64,000 nucleotides of DNA from Nonomuraea candida (GTDB lineage: Bacteria > Actinomycetota > Actinomycetes > Streptosporangiales > Streptosporangiaceae). The notes beneath the pieces are model-generated. The model was not told where the DNA came from and did no database searches. It saw nothing but the letters and a program-made list of their open reading frames with translations. The stretch is taken from NCBI RefSeq assembly GCF_000725485.1, contig NZ_JOAG01000019.1, positions 1-64,000 of the forward strand, written 5' to 3'. Shown here piece by piece: positions 25,552 through 33,106 of this stretch (the stretch's first letter is position 1; each line of letters begins with the position of its first letter). Both the position numbers and the translations under genes were made by a program.

Positions 25552-26013
25552 ATGGACGAACTTGATTCGGCGATCGTGCGCCTCCTCCAAACAGATGCGC
25601 GGCAGTCCAACAGGGAGCTGGCCAGGCAGCTCGGCATCGCGCCCTCGACCTGCCTGGAACGGGTCAGGTCGCTCACCCGGCGGGGCGTGATCCGCGGCTA
25701 CCACGCCGACATCGACCCGGCCGCGCTCAACCGCGGCGTGCAGGCCATGGTCTCGGTCCAGGTGCGGCCGCTGAGCCGGGCGGTGATCAACACGTTCAAG
25801 GAGTCGGCGGCGGCGATGCCGGAGGTGCTGAGCGTCTTCGTGCTGGCCGGCGGCGACGACTTCCTGCTGCACGTGGGCGTGCAGGACCTCGACCACCTGC
25901 ACGCGTTCCTGCTGGACCGGCTGAGCAAGCGCAAGGAGATCGTCGGCTTCCGCACGTCGGTGGTGTTCCAGCAGGTGCACAAGGCGGTGCCGGCCCGGCT
26001 GGAATCACCCTGA
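25552..26013 (+). CDS. Lrp/AsnC-family transcriptional regulator
   Basis: A 153-residue regulator: N-terminal helix-turn-helix (MDELDSAIVRLLQTDARQSN, then ELARQLGIAPSTCLERVRSL) and a C-terminal RAM ligand-binding domain (VFVLAGGDDFLLHVGVQDLD). Members form octamers that sense amino acids. The ATG at 25552 gives the family N-terminus. It is divergent from the APC permease and likely controls it together with itself. Confidence 0.92.
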   Translation: MDELDSAIVRLLQTDARQSNRELARQLGIAPSTCLERVRSLTRRGVIRGYHADIDPAALNRGVQAMVSVQVRPLSRAVINTFKESAAAMPEVLSVFVLAGGDDFLLHVGVQDLDHLHAFLLDRLSKRKEIVGFRTSVVFQQVHKAVPARLESP

Positions 26014-26083
26014 CTTTCGTCAGGGTCGACTCTGTACGGATGGCGGATACGGGGACAGGGCCCCGATTCCTAGGTTCTTCCCC

Positions 26084-27559
26084 GTGAAACTCCTTCTCGC
26101 CCTCGCCCTGACCCTCACCCCGGCCCCGGCTCCCGAGCCGACCCCCGCCGCCATCGACGCCTACCTCCGGCAGGCGATGGAGTCGACCGGGGTGCCGGGC
26201 ATGTCCGTGGTCGTGACGCGCGGCGACGAGGTCGTGCACGCGGCCGGGTACGGGCACGACGCCGACGGGCGGCCCGTGACCGCCGACACCCCGATGCGGG
26301 TGGCCTCGGTGAGCAAGTCGTTCACCGCCATGGCGGTCATGACGCTCGTGGAGCGGGGCAGGATCAAGCTGGACGAGCCGGTGGCCGCGCAGCTCCCCGG
26401 GTTCCGGATGGCCGACCCGCGGGCGGCGCGGATCACCGTACGGCAGCTGCTCAACCAGACCTCCGGCCTGTCGGACCGCACGGTCGACATCGCCGCCACC
26501 GAGGAGGCCACCTCGCCGGCCGACTACACCGCCCGCCTGGCGGGTTCCCGGCTCGCCGCCGACCCCGGCGCCCGCTACGAGTACTGCAACGTCAACTACG
26601 ACCTGGCCGCCCGGCTGGTGGAGGTGGCGAGCGGCCGGTCGTTCGGCGACTATCTGCGCGACCGGGTGTTCGGGCCGCTCGGCATGACGGCCAGCGCGGT
26701 CTCCGACCGGGAGATCAGGCCCGCCCACGGCTACAACTCGCTCTTCGGGGCCTGGCTGCCCCGGCCGGAGCTCGACGGGTTCCTCAACGGCGGCGGCTCG
26801 GGCGGGGTCATCACCACGGCCGCCGACCTGGGCAAGTGGCTGACGGCGCAGGCGGGCGACGGGCGGCCGCTGGTCAAGCGGGAGAGCCTGGAGGAGATGC
26901 GCCGGCCGTCGGAGCTGCGCCCGTACGGGATGGGCTGGGGCATCGAGGAGTCGGGGCAGCTCGTGCACTCGGGGAACCTGTTCACGTACAACGCCGTGCA
27001 GGCCCTGTCCCCCAAGACCGGCTACGGCATCGCGGTCATGACCAACAGCGCGTCCCTGTACGACCCCACCTACGACGTCATGCTCGGCCTGACCGCGCTC
27101 ACCGAGGGCAGGACGCCGGAGGGGCCGGGGGCGGACCGGCAGCTCTTCGAGGCGGTGCTGGCCGCGCTCGCGCTGCTCGCGGCCGGGCTGGGCGTCCTGG
27201 GCGGCGTGCGGGCCCGGCGCTGGGCGGCCCGGCGGTCGGGGCGGCCGTGGTGGCGGATCGCGCCGCGGCTGGTGCCCGCGCTCGTTCCCGTCGCGGTGCT
27301 GGCCGCCTATCCGGACCTGACGTCGATCCTGGTGAACGGGCGGACGGTCACGTGGGCGCAGCTCACGTACTTTCCCGCGCCCCTGTCGGTCACGGTGCTG
27401 GTCGCGGCGCTCGCGGGCCTGGGCGTGGCGGCCGCCCGCCTCCGCGCCCTCCGCGCCCTCCGTGCCCTCCGCGCCCTCCGCGCCCTCCGCGCCCCGGCCC
27501 ACGGCGGGCCGGTCAGCTCGCGGGGACGGGCTCGCGGCGCGGGACGGCGGCGTAGCTGA
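26084..27559 (+). CDS. Membrane-anchored serine hydrolase (beta-lactamase/PBP class C fold)
   Basis: A 491-residue protein with a signal-like N-terminus, the SxxK motif SVSK (75-78), the YxN-type motif YCN (167-169) and HSGN as third motif. Three or so helices at about 365-385, 405-425 and 440-465 follow the hydrolase domain, so it is likely anchored with the enzyme outside. Relatives are esterases or D-aminopeptidases rather than antibiotic-degrading enzymes. The GTG start lies seven bases after TAGGTT, suggesting a leaderless mRNA. The tail contains six Leu-Arg-Ala units from 9-bp repeats and overlaps the convergent MFS gene by 47 bases. Confidence 0.82.
   Translation: MKLLLALALTLTPAPAPEPTPAAIDAYLRQAMESTGVPGMSVVVTRGDEVVHAAGYGHDADGRPVTADTPMRVASVSKSFTAMAVMTLVERGRIKLDEPVAAQLPGFRMADPRAARITVRQLLNQTSGLSDRTVDIAATEEATSPADYTARLAGSRLAADPGARYEYCNVNYDLAARLVEVASGRSFGDYLRDRVFGPLGMTASAVSDREIRPAHGYNSLFGAWLPRPELDGFLNGGGSGGVITTAADLGKWLTAQAGDGRPLVKRESLEEMRRPSELRPYGMGWGIEESGQLVHSGNLFTYNAVQALSPKTGYGIAVMTNSASLYDPTYDVMLGLTALTEGRTPEGPGADRQLFEAVLAALALLAAGLGVLGGVRARRWAARRSGRPWWRIAPRLVPALVPVAVLAAYPDLTSILVNGRTVTWAQLTYFPAPLSVTVLVAALAGLGVAAARLRALRALRALRALRALRAPAHGGPVSSRGRARGAGRRRS
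27440..27494. repeat. Six 9-bp coding repeats (Leu-Arg-Ala)
   Basis: CGCGCCCTC-type 9-bp units encode consecutive Arg-Ala-Leu triplets near the C-terminus of the serine hydrolase. One unit has T for C (CGTGCC). The array ends 19 bases before the stop of the opposing MFS gene. Confidence 0.9.
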
Positions 27560-28670
27560 TGGCCAGGGCGGCCAGGCTCAGCGCGGCGGCGGCCAGCCCG
27601 AGCCAGCGCAGCCCGCCCGCCGCCACCAGCCCGCCGCCGAGCGCCGACCCGGCCGCGATGCCGATGTTGAAGGCGCACACGTTCACCGACACCGCCAGCG
27701 TGGGCGCCCGGCCGGCGTGCCGCAGCACCAGGCTCTGCAGCACCGGCGTGGTGGCCGAGGTCAGCAGCCCCAGCGCCAGCACCGCCGCGACGGCGGGCCC
27801 GGCCCACGGCACGGCGAACGGGAGGACGGCCATCACCACGCTGAGCCCGGCGAACGTGCCGCGCAGGGTGGCGGGCAGCGACCGGTCGGCGAGGCGCCCC
27901 GCCACCAGCCCGCCGACCAGGCTGCCGGCCCCGTAGACGAGCAGCAGCGTCGAGACCGCCGTCGCCCCGAACCCGGTGATCTCCGTCAGGGCCGGCGCCA
28001 GGTAGGTGAACACGGTCGAGGTCGCGGCCAGCCCGACGGCCGTCGTGGCGATCACGACCAGCACCCGCCGTCCCAGCACGGTGGCGATCTCGTCCCGCAC
28101 GCCGGTGGCCGGGGCGCTCTGCCGGGGCAGCACGGCGGCCAGCAGCGCGGTCGCGGCCAGCGCCAGCGCCGTCAAGACGGCGAACGGCGTCCGCCACCCC
28201 GCGTCCTCCCCCAGCAGCACCCCGAGGGGCACGCCCAGCAGCGTCGCCACGGAGAAGCCCGACCCGACGGCGGCGATGGCCGTCCCGACCCGGCCCGGCT
28301 CGACCACCCGCGTCGTCACCATCAGCGCCAGGGTCAGGAAGGCCGCGTGGCTCAGCGAGGCGAGCACCCGCCCGGCGATCAGCACCTCGTACGACCCGGC
28401 CGCCGCGCACACCGCGTTCCCGGCGGCGAACAGCAGCAGCAACCCCAGCGCGAGCCCCTTGCGCGGCAGCCGCACCGTCGCGACCGTCACCAGCGGCCCG
28501 CCGACCACCACACCCAGCGCGTACGCCGTCACGGCCTGCCCCGCCGTGGACACGGAGACCCCCAGGTCGGCGGCCACCTGGGGCAGCAGCCCCGCGATCA
28601 GGTACTCGGACGTGCCGACCACGAACACGCTCACCATGAGCACGGCCGGCACCAGCAGACTCTTCTTCAT
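27513..28670 (-). CDS. MFS transporter, AraJ/drug-efflux type
   Basis: A 385-residue major facilitator with 12 predicted helices. The loop 2-3 region contains RLPRKGLALG, and GVPLGVLLGEDAGWRTPF is the helix 5 motif C of antiporters, so proton-driven efflux of small molecules is likely. The gene is divergent from a merR gene. The promoter spacing and dyad indicate MerR-type activation, and the predicted transcription start coincides with the ATG (leaderless). Confidence 0.88.
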   Translation of the reverse strand: MKKSLLVPAVLMVSVFVVGTSEYLIAGLLPQVAADLGVSVSTAGQAVTAYALGVVVGGPLVTVATVRLPRKGLALGLLLLFAAGNAVCAAAGSYEVLIAGRVLASLSHAAFLTLALMVTTRVVEPGRVGTAIAAVGSGFSVATLLGVPLGVLLGEDAGWRTPFAVLTALALAATALLAAVLPRQSAPATGVRDEIATVLGRRVLVVIATTAVGLAATSTVFTYLAPALTEITGFGATAVSTLLLVYGAGSLVGGLVAGRLADRSLPATLRGTFAGLSVVMAVLPFAVPWAGPAVAAVLALGLLTSATTPVLQSLVLRHAGRAPTLAVSVNVCAFNIGIAAGSALGGGLVAAGGLRWLGLAAAALSLAALAISYAAVPRREPVPAS

Positions 28671-28676
28671 GCGGGC

Positions 28677-28708
28677 ACGCTAAAGTCTCACATGTATGTG
28701 AGAGTCAA
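28677..28708 (-). promoter_or_regulatory. MerR-type promoter/operator of the MFS gene
   Basis: TTGACT (28703-28708) and TAGCGT (28677-28682) on the minus strand are 20 bases apart, the overlong spacing typical of MerR-controlled promoters. The spacer contains a perfect dyad TCTCACAT-GT-ATGTGAGA (28686-28703). Six bases separate the -10 from the MFS ATG. Confidence 0.82.
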
Positions 28709-28723
28709 GCCGTGGAGGTGGGG

Positions 28724-29089
28724 ATGCGGATCGGCGAGCTCGTCCGGCGCACGGGCGTGAGCGAGCGGCTCCTGCGGTACTACGAGGAGCAGGGCCTGCT
28801 CCACCCGGCGCGCCTGCCCAGCGGCTACCGGGACTATGACGAGGCCCACGTGGAGGCCGTGCACCGCATCCGCTGCCTGCTCGCGGCCGGCCTCAGCACC
28901 TCGACCATCGCCATCCTGCTGCCCTGCGTGGAGGCCCGCGCCGGGCGCCTGGCGCCCACCTGCCCCGAGGCTCTGGGCCGCCTCCGCGCCGAACGCGACC
29001 GCATCGACCAGGCGATGCACGCCCTGAACGAGTCCCGCCGGGCCCTGAACCAGGTGATCGCGGCCGCCGGGCCGTCTGTATGGCCTTAG
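28724..29089 (+). CDS. MerR-family transcriptional regulator
   Basis: A 121-residue MerR protein: winged HTH (MRIGELVRRTGVSERLLRYY, with RLPSGYRDYDEAHVEAVHRI) and a coiled-coil dimerisation helix (about 85-115). Two Cys (LPCVEA, PTCPE) near the end of the DNA-binding part could bind an effector. The ATG at 28724 is chosen over upstream starts because GGAGGTGGGG precedes it. It is divergent from the MFS pump and its stop overlaps the convergent toxin gene. Confidence 0.92.
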   Translation: MRIGELVRRTGVSERLLRYYEEQGLLHPARLPSGYRDYDEAHVEAVHRIRCLLAAGLSTSTIAILLPCVEARAGRLAPTCPEALGRLRAERDRIDQAMHALNESRRALNQVIAAAGPSVWP

Positions 29090-29511
29090 ACGTCCTCTGT
29101 CCAATACTGTCGCAACCTGGCAAGAGCCTCTTCTTTGTCCATCTCCGCGACTTGAGCTTCCTTCAGGCCCACCCTCGAGATCAGCAGATGAACAAGATCA
29201 GCGGGCAGAGCGTTCACAGGCGGCTTAGGCGTTCCGCGATCAGGTACGGCACCATCCTTGGCGCAAGCCCAGAACGTTGCCTCGTCCACCTGCAACTGAT
29301 CCCGAAGAATGTGGCCCCACATGCTCTTGCCATAGGTGCTTCGATCAGGCGGGTGTGATACCCGGGTCCTCAGGATCCGCCCATCGGGAAGATCCAGCTC
29401 ATAGGTGACGTGATGGGTGCCTGTTCCCCCACGAGCGTTCCGCACGGGACGCCAGCCCTCAAGCCGACAGAACCGATCATGATCCGCACGAGTGGGCTGG
29501 GGCCAGGTCAC
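29086..29511 (-). CDS. Putative toxin of a type II toxin-antitoxin pair
   Basis: A 141-residue protein matching the actinobacterial group annotated as cytotoxic translational repressor of a toxin-antitoxin stability system: MTWPQPTRADHDRFCRLEGW, GTHHVTYELDLPDGRILRTR and ATFWACAKDG are its conserved blocks. The GTG start overlaps the antitoxin TGA in GTGA, so it is translationally coupled. The biochemical target is not established; RNA cleavage is a guess from the family name. A GTG seven codons upstream is possible. Confidence 0.78.
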   Translation of the reverse strand: MTWPQPTRADHDRFCRLEGWRPVRNARGGTGTHHVTYELDLPDGRILRTRVSHPPDRSTYGKSMWGHILRDQLQVDEATFWACAKDGAVPDRGTPKPPVNALPADLVHLLISRVGLKEAQVAEMDKEEALARLRQYWTEDV

Positions 29512-29939
29512 CGGGCCTTCCCCACCAGCCACTCACGTAGTTGGCCGTCGTCGCTAAGACTGATCAGCTGCACCAGCCCCCAGTTTTCCCGGTGGTTCGG
29601 CGCGTCGAGCAAATGGTCCTGCCAATCCTCGGCGTATTCGCGCAGCGCTGCCATCATCTCGGTGACGGCTTCGTTGAAGGTCCGGCCGTCCGCCGCGATC
29701 GGCAATCCGGGAATCATGATGGACCAGCCGCCGTCCTCGGGCACCACCTGCGCACGCGAGGGAGTGACCGCCGCCAGGAAGTGACGCAGGCGCTCGACAT
29801 CGACGATCGCAGCGCAAGCATCGTCACGCCGCACCGTTGCCACCCGACCTCGCTCGGCCGCGTCCAAGAGCACCTTCAGATGCGCGCGGGCATCGGTGTA
29901 GCTATCGAAATGAACAGCCATCTGCGACCGCACCTCCAT
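29508..29939 (-). CDS. Putative antitoxin (Phd/HicB-like)
   Basis: A 143-residue protein. The N-terminal part (MAVHFDSYTDARAHLKVLLD, VATVRRDDACAAIVDVERL) resembles Phd/YefM DNA-binding antitoxins, and the second half (GGWSIMIPGLPIAADGRTFN followed by EAVTEMMAALREYAEDW) resembles the HicB fold. The ATG at 29939 has AAGGTGAG upstream; an ATG six codons later is also plausible. A strong dyad lies 35 bases upstream. First gene of the pair, as is usual for antitoxins. Confidence 0.78.
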   Translation of the reverse strand: MEVRSQMAVHFDSYTDARAHLKVLLDAAERGRVATVRRDDACAAIVDVERLRHFLAAVTPSRAQVVPEDGGWSIMIPGLPIAADGRTFNEAVTEMMAALREYAEDWQDHLLDAPNHRENWGLVQLISLSDDGQLREWLVGKAR

Positions 29940-29973
29940 CGGCTCACCTTCAGGCTGCCACTCACCAGCAAGT

Positions 29974-30000
29974 ACGTCAAGTACACGACGTACTTGACGT
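29974..30000. promoter_or_regulatory. Toxin-antitoxin operator
   Basis: ACGTCAAGTAC, a 5-base spacer, and its exact reverse complement GTACTTGACGT. A third partial copy (AAGTACGTCAAGTAC) extends the array on one side. Position and symmetry suggest autorepression by the antitoxin or antitoxin-toxin complex. Confidence 0.8.
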
Positions 30001-30198
30001 GACGAAGGGCCGATACCCCGCTTAATCGGTTGCAGGGGTGCCCGGCGTCCCCCTAGCCTCTTGGGCATGCGCCTTTACCTGTAATTCGCACGCAAGCCCT
30101 GTCCCCCGTCCGGTCATGTGACGCGGCACGCGGCTGAGCTCGCAGAGCGGCCTTCCCGTGAGGGAGCCGCGTCCCCGAATTACGTAGAGGAGCTTCGT

Positions 30199-30318
30199 AT
30201 GTTCGTCCGTGCAAGCAACAAGAAGAGCCGCCCCGGTCTGCCGGTCGTGCGGCCGATGCCCAAGATGCCGCAGCGGCCCATCGCGCCGCCGCGCCGCATC
30301 CCCTCCAAGGGCAGATGA
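30199..30318 (+). CDS. Small Pro/Arg-rich cationic peptide
   Basis: An open frame of 39 codons with GAGGAG six bases before the ATG and a perfect 14-bp terminator 25 bases after the stop. The peptide begins MFVRASNKKSRPG and ends RRIPSKGR. It has seven Arg, four Lys, nine Pro and no acidic residue, with repeated R-P and P-x-P steps. The composition resembles proline-rich ribosome-targeting peptides or small nucleic-acid-binding proteins. No family is recognised. An in-frame start at 30118 would lengthen it but lacks a ribosome site. The region 30069-30198 upstream contains a GCGGC/GCCGC hairpin and no other gene. Confidence 0.6.
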   Translation: MFVRASNKKSRPGLPVVRPMPKMPQRPIAPPRRIPSKGR

Positions 30319-30342
30319 AGCAACTACCGGGATGGTAGTCAG

Positions 30343-30382
30343 GCGAGCGCCGCCCCCTCGTTACGCCCGGGGCGGCGCTCGC
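30343..30382. terminator. Bidirectional terminator (small peptide gene / thiolase)
   Basis: GCGAGCGCCGCCCC (30343-30356) pairs perfectly with GGGGCGGCGCTCGC (30369-30382) around a 12-base loop, between two convergent genes. Confidence 0.88.
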
Positions 30383-30389
30383 GCCCTGG

Positions 30390-31535
30390 CTACAGCCGTT
30401 CGATGATGGTGACGTTGGCCTGGCCGCCGCCCTCGCACATCGTCTGCAGCCCGTACCGGCCGCCGGTGCGCTCCAGCTCGTGCAGGAGCTTGGTCATCAG
30501 GATCGCGCCCGTGCCGCCCAGCGGGTGGCCCAGCGCGATGGCGCCGCCGTTGGGGTTGACCTTGGCCGGGTCGGCGTCGAGCTCGTGCATCCAGGCCAGC
30601 GGCACCGGCGCGAACGCCTCGTTGATCTCGACCACGTCGATGTCGCCGATCGACATGCCGGCCTTCTTCAGCGCCCTCTGCGTCGCCGGGATCGGCGCCG
30701 TCAGCATGTAGACCGGGTCGTCGCCCATGAGCGCGAGCTGGTGGATGCGGGCGCGCGGGGTCAGCCCGTGGTCGCGTACGGCCTGCTCGGAGGCGATGAG
30801 CACGGCCCCGGAGCCGTCGGAGATCTGCGAGGAGGTGGCGGCGGTGATCTGCCCGCCCTCCTTCAGCGTCTTCAGCCCGGCCATCTTCTCCAGCGTCGTG
30901 TCGGCGCGCGGGCCCTCGTCGTCCTCGACGCCGTTGATGGGCGCGATCTGGTCCTTGAAGTAACCGTTCGCGATGGCCTTGGCGGCCCGCTGGTGGGACT
31001 CCATCGCGTACTGCTCCAGCACGTCCCGCGTGTAGCCCCACTTCTCGCACATCAGCTCCGCGCCGCGGAACTGCGAGATCTCCTGCTTGCCGTAGCGCTC
31101 GACCCACTTCTCGCCGAACGGGAACGGCATGCCCTTCTCCAGGGCGGCCGTGATCGAGGAGCCCATGGGCACGATGCTCATCGACTCGACGCCGGCCGCC
31201 ACGACCAGGTCCTGCGTGCCGGACATGACGCCCTGGGCCGCGAAGTGGATCGACTGCTGGGAGGAGCCGCACTGCCGGTCGATCGTGACGCCGGCGGTGG
31301 TCTCGGGCAGACCGGCCGACAACCAGGCGTTCCGCGCGATGTCCATGCTCTGGGGGCCGAACTGCATGACGCACCCCATGATGACGTCCTCGACCGCCGC
31401 GGGGTCGACGCCGGTGCGGTCGATCAGCGCCTTCAGCGTGTGAGCGGCCAGGTCAGTGGGGTGGACGGCGGAAAGGCCGCCCTTCTTCTTGCCGACCGGG
31501 GTGCGGACCGCCCCGACGATGTACGCCTCTGCCAC
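30390..31535 (-). CDS. Thiolase (acetyl-CoA C-acetyltransferase)
   Basis: A 381-residue thiolase. The acyl-accepting Cys is C89 in TIDRQCGSSQ; the other catalytic blocks are VVEINEAFAPV, GGAIALGHPLGGTGA (His) and CEGGGQANVT (second Cys). It catalyses reversible Claisen condensation or thiolysis of acyl-CoA, so works in fatty acid or steroid degradation or acetoacetyl-CoA formation. Monocistronic by context. Confidence 0.93.
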   Translation of the reverse strand: MAEAYIVGAVRTPVGKKKGGLSAVHPTDLAAHTLKALIDRTGVDPAAVEDVIMGCVMQFGPQSMDIARNAWLSAGLPETTAGVTIDRQCGSSQQSIHFAAQGVMSGTQDLVVAAGVESMSIVPMGSSITAALEKGMPFPFGEKWVERYGKQEISQFRGAELMCEKWGYTRDVLEQYAMESHQRAAKAIANGYFKDQIAPINGVEDDEGPRADTTLEKMAGLKTLKEGGQITAATSSQISDGSGAVLIASEQAVRDHGLTPRARIHQLALMGDDPVYMLTAPIPATQRALKKAGMSIGDIDVVEINEAFAPVPLAWMHELDADPAKVNPNGGAIALGHPLGGTGAILMTKLLHELERTGGRYGLQTMCEGGGQANVTIIERL

Positions 31536-31592
31536 AGTGCCTCCTGGAAACCGAGCATTATTCGGTTACTAGGGGCAGAGTACAACAGAATG

Positions 31593-32318
31593 TCATTCGG
31601 CCGCAGGCTCCGCCGGGGGTACGCCCTCCTCCACCGCGTCCTCCTCAGCATCAGGCTGCCCCGGGGCCACCAGGTCCTCCGCCGCGTCGATCCGGAAGCG
31701 CCAGCGGTCCACGGCGATGCCGTTCAGCGCCTCGGCCAGCTCAAGGGCGAGCGCGCCCAGCTTGACCGGCTCGCCGCCGCGTAGCTCGATCGCCGTCAGC
31801 TCGGTCGCGAAGGGCAGCAGCTCCTGCACGGCCGGCGGCTGCCCCTTCTGCGGCACCAGCACGGCCCTGATGTCGCCCGCCGCGAACGCGAACTCCTCCT
31901 CCTGCTGCTCCAGCAGCGGCGCCAGCTCCTCGGCCGTGGGCCGCACCGGCAGGATCACGGCCGGGCCGCTCTCGCCGCCGTCGTCGGCCGGATCGCTCAC
32001 CTCGCCCCGGCACACCGCCAGGCCGCCGAGCCGGAAGGCCAGCCCCTCGGCCAGGTAGCGGTCGAAGAAGTCCAGCGGCAGCGGCCCCTCGGCGGCCACC
32101 CGCACCGCCCACGCCGTCTCCAGCTCCCCGCCCGTCAGGTCGGCGCCGGCCTCCACGGGCGCGCACACGCGCACGTCCACCGCCACGATCTCGTCGCCGT
32201 CGCGCCTGGCGCCCGGGTCGGCGAGCTGGACGATGCGCAGCAGCTCCCCGGGGTCCGGCCTGGCCGGCAGCGCGGCCGTGGGGCCAGTACGCAGTCTCCG
32301 CTTCGCCATCCAGCCCAT
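31593..32318 (-). CDS. Conserved hypothetical protein
   Basis: A 241-residue acidic soluble protein with no signal peptide or membrane helix. It appears to contain two similar halves built around ILPVRPTAEELAPLLE and LPFATELTAIELRGGEPV. The C-terminal 30 residues are Glu/Pro/Ala-rich. It lies 15 bases downstream of a sortase gene on the same strand and may belong to that operon. No function is recognised. Confidence 0.65.
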   Translation of the reverse strand: MGWMAKRRLRTGPTAALPARPDPGELLRIVQLADPGARRDGDEIVAVDVRVCAPVEAGADLTGGELETAWAVRVAAEGPLPLDFFDRYLAEGLAFRLGGLAVCRGEVSDPADDGGESGPAVILPVRPTAEELAPLLEQQEEEFAFAAGDIRAVLVPQKGQPPAVQELLPFATELTAIELRGGEPVKLGALALELAEALNGIAVDRWRFRIDAAEDLVAPGQPDAEEDAVEEGVPPAEPAAE

Positions 32319-32333
32319 GCCCGCCTCCGCGCG

Positions 32334-33101
32334 TCAGCTTCGATAGGAGCTCGTCATCGTCGCGTACACGATGACGTTGTCGGTGTAGTGCCCGGTGGTG
32401 CGATCGTAGTCGCCGCCGCACGTGATGAGGTGCAGCTGGGCGTTCTGCTGCTCCCCGTACACGCGCTGGGTCGGGAACGTCTTCTTGCTCGCCTGCTCCA
32501 CGCCGCCGACGGTGAACACCGCCGTCGTCTTGTCCTGGCGCTTGACCTCGATGATGTCGCCGTTCTTGATCTCCGGCAGGCGGGCGAACACGGCCGGCCG
32601 CGTGCTGGTGTCCTTGTGCCCGAGCAGCACGGCCGGGCCCACCTCGCCCGGGGTGGACATGTTGCGGTACCAGCCGACCAGGTTGGCGTTGTTCGACGGG
32701 GGCACTTCGATCGTGCCGTCCCGCCGCAGCCCGACGGACTTGATCGGCGCGTTGATCCCCAGCCGCTTGATCACGATCCTGATCGGGGTGGAGGGCAGCA
32801 TCGGGGGCGCCGGGGTGATCTGCGGCAGCGGCGGCGGCACGTTGGCCGGCGCCTGGAACCACGCCTGCTCGGGCTGCGTCGTCTGCTTCGGCTGAGCCTG
32901 CAGGTTCAGGGTGTCCCTGCTGCTCTGCAGGCCGTACTCCTGGGGCGACCTGAAGACGATCAGCAGGCCCGCCACCACCGTCACCACACCCGCGATGGCC
33001 GCCACGATCAGGACGGTGCGCAGCGCGGTGCTGCCCCGGTCCTCGGGCGGCTGCGGGGGGACGGGGGCGGGGGCGCCGCCGTACGGATAGTAGCCCGACA
33101 C
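32334..33101 (-). CDS. Class F sortase
   Basis: A 255-residue membrane-anchored transpeptidase: cytoplasmic N-terminus, helix at about 28-48, Pro-rich stalk, then the catalytic domain with His in VLLGHKDTSTRP, Cys in LHLITCGGDYD and an Arg-containing segment after it (DRTTGHYTDN). Sortases cleave a C-terminal sorting signal and join the protein to the cell envelope. It lies five bases after a surface protein gene, which is probably its substrate. GTG start. Confidence 0.9.
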   Translation of the reverse strand: MSGYYPYGGAPAPVPPQPPEDRGSTALRTVLIVAAIAGVVTVVAGLLIVFRSPQEYGLQSSRDTLNLQAQPKQTTQPEQAWFQAPANVPPPLPQITPAPPMLPSTPIRIVIKRLGINAPIKSVGLRRDGTIEVPPSNNANLVGWYRNMSTPGEVGPAVLLGHKDTSTRPAVFARLPEIKNGDIIEVKRQDKTTAVFTVGGVEQASKKTFPTQRVYGEQQNAQLHLITCGGDYDRTTGHYTDNVIVYATMTSSYRS

Positions 33102-33106
33102 GGCGG

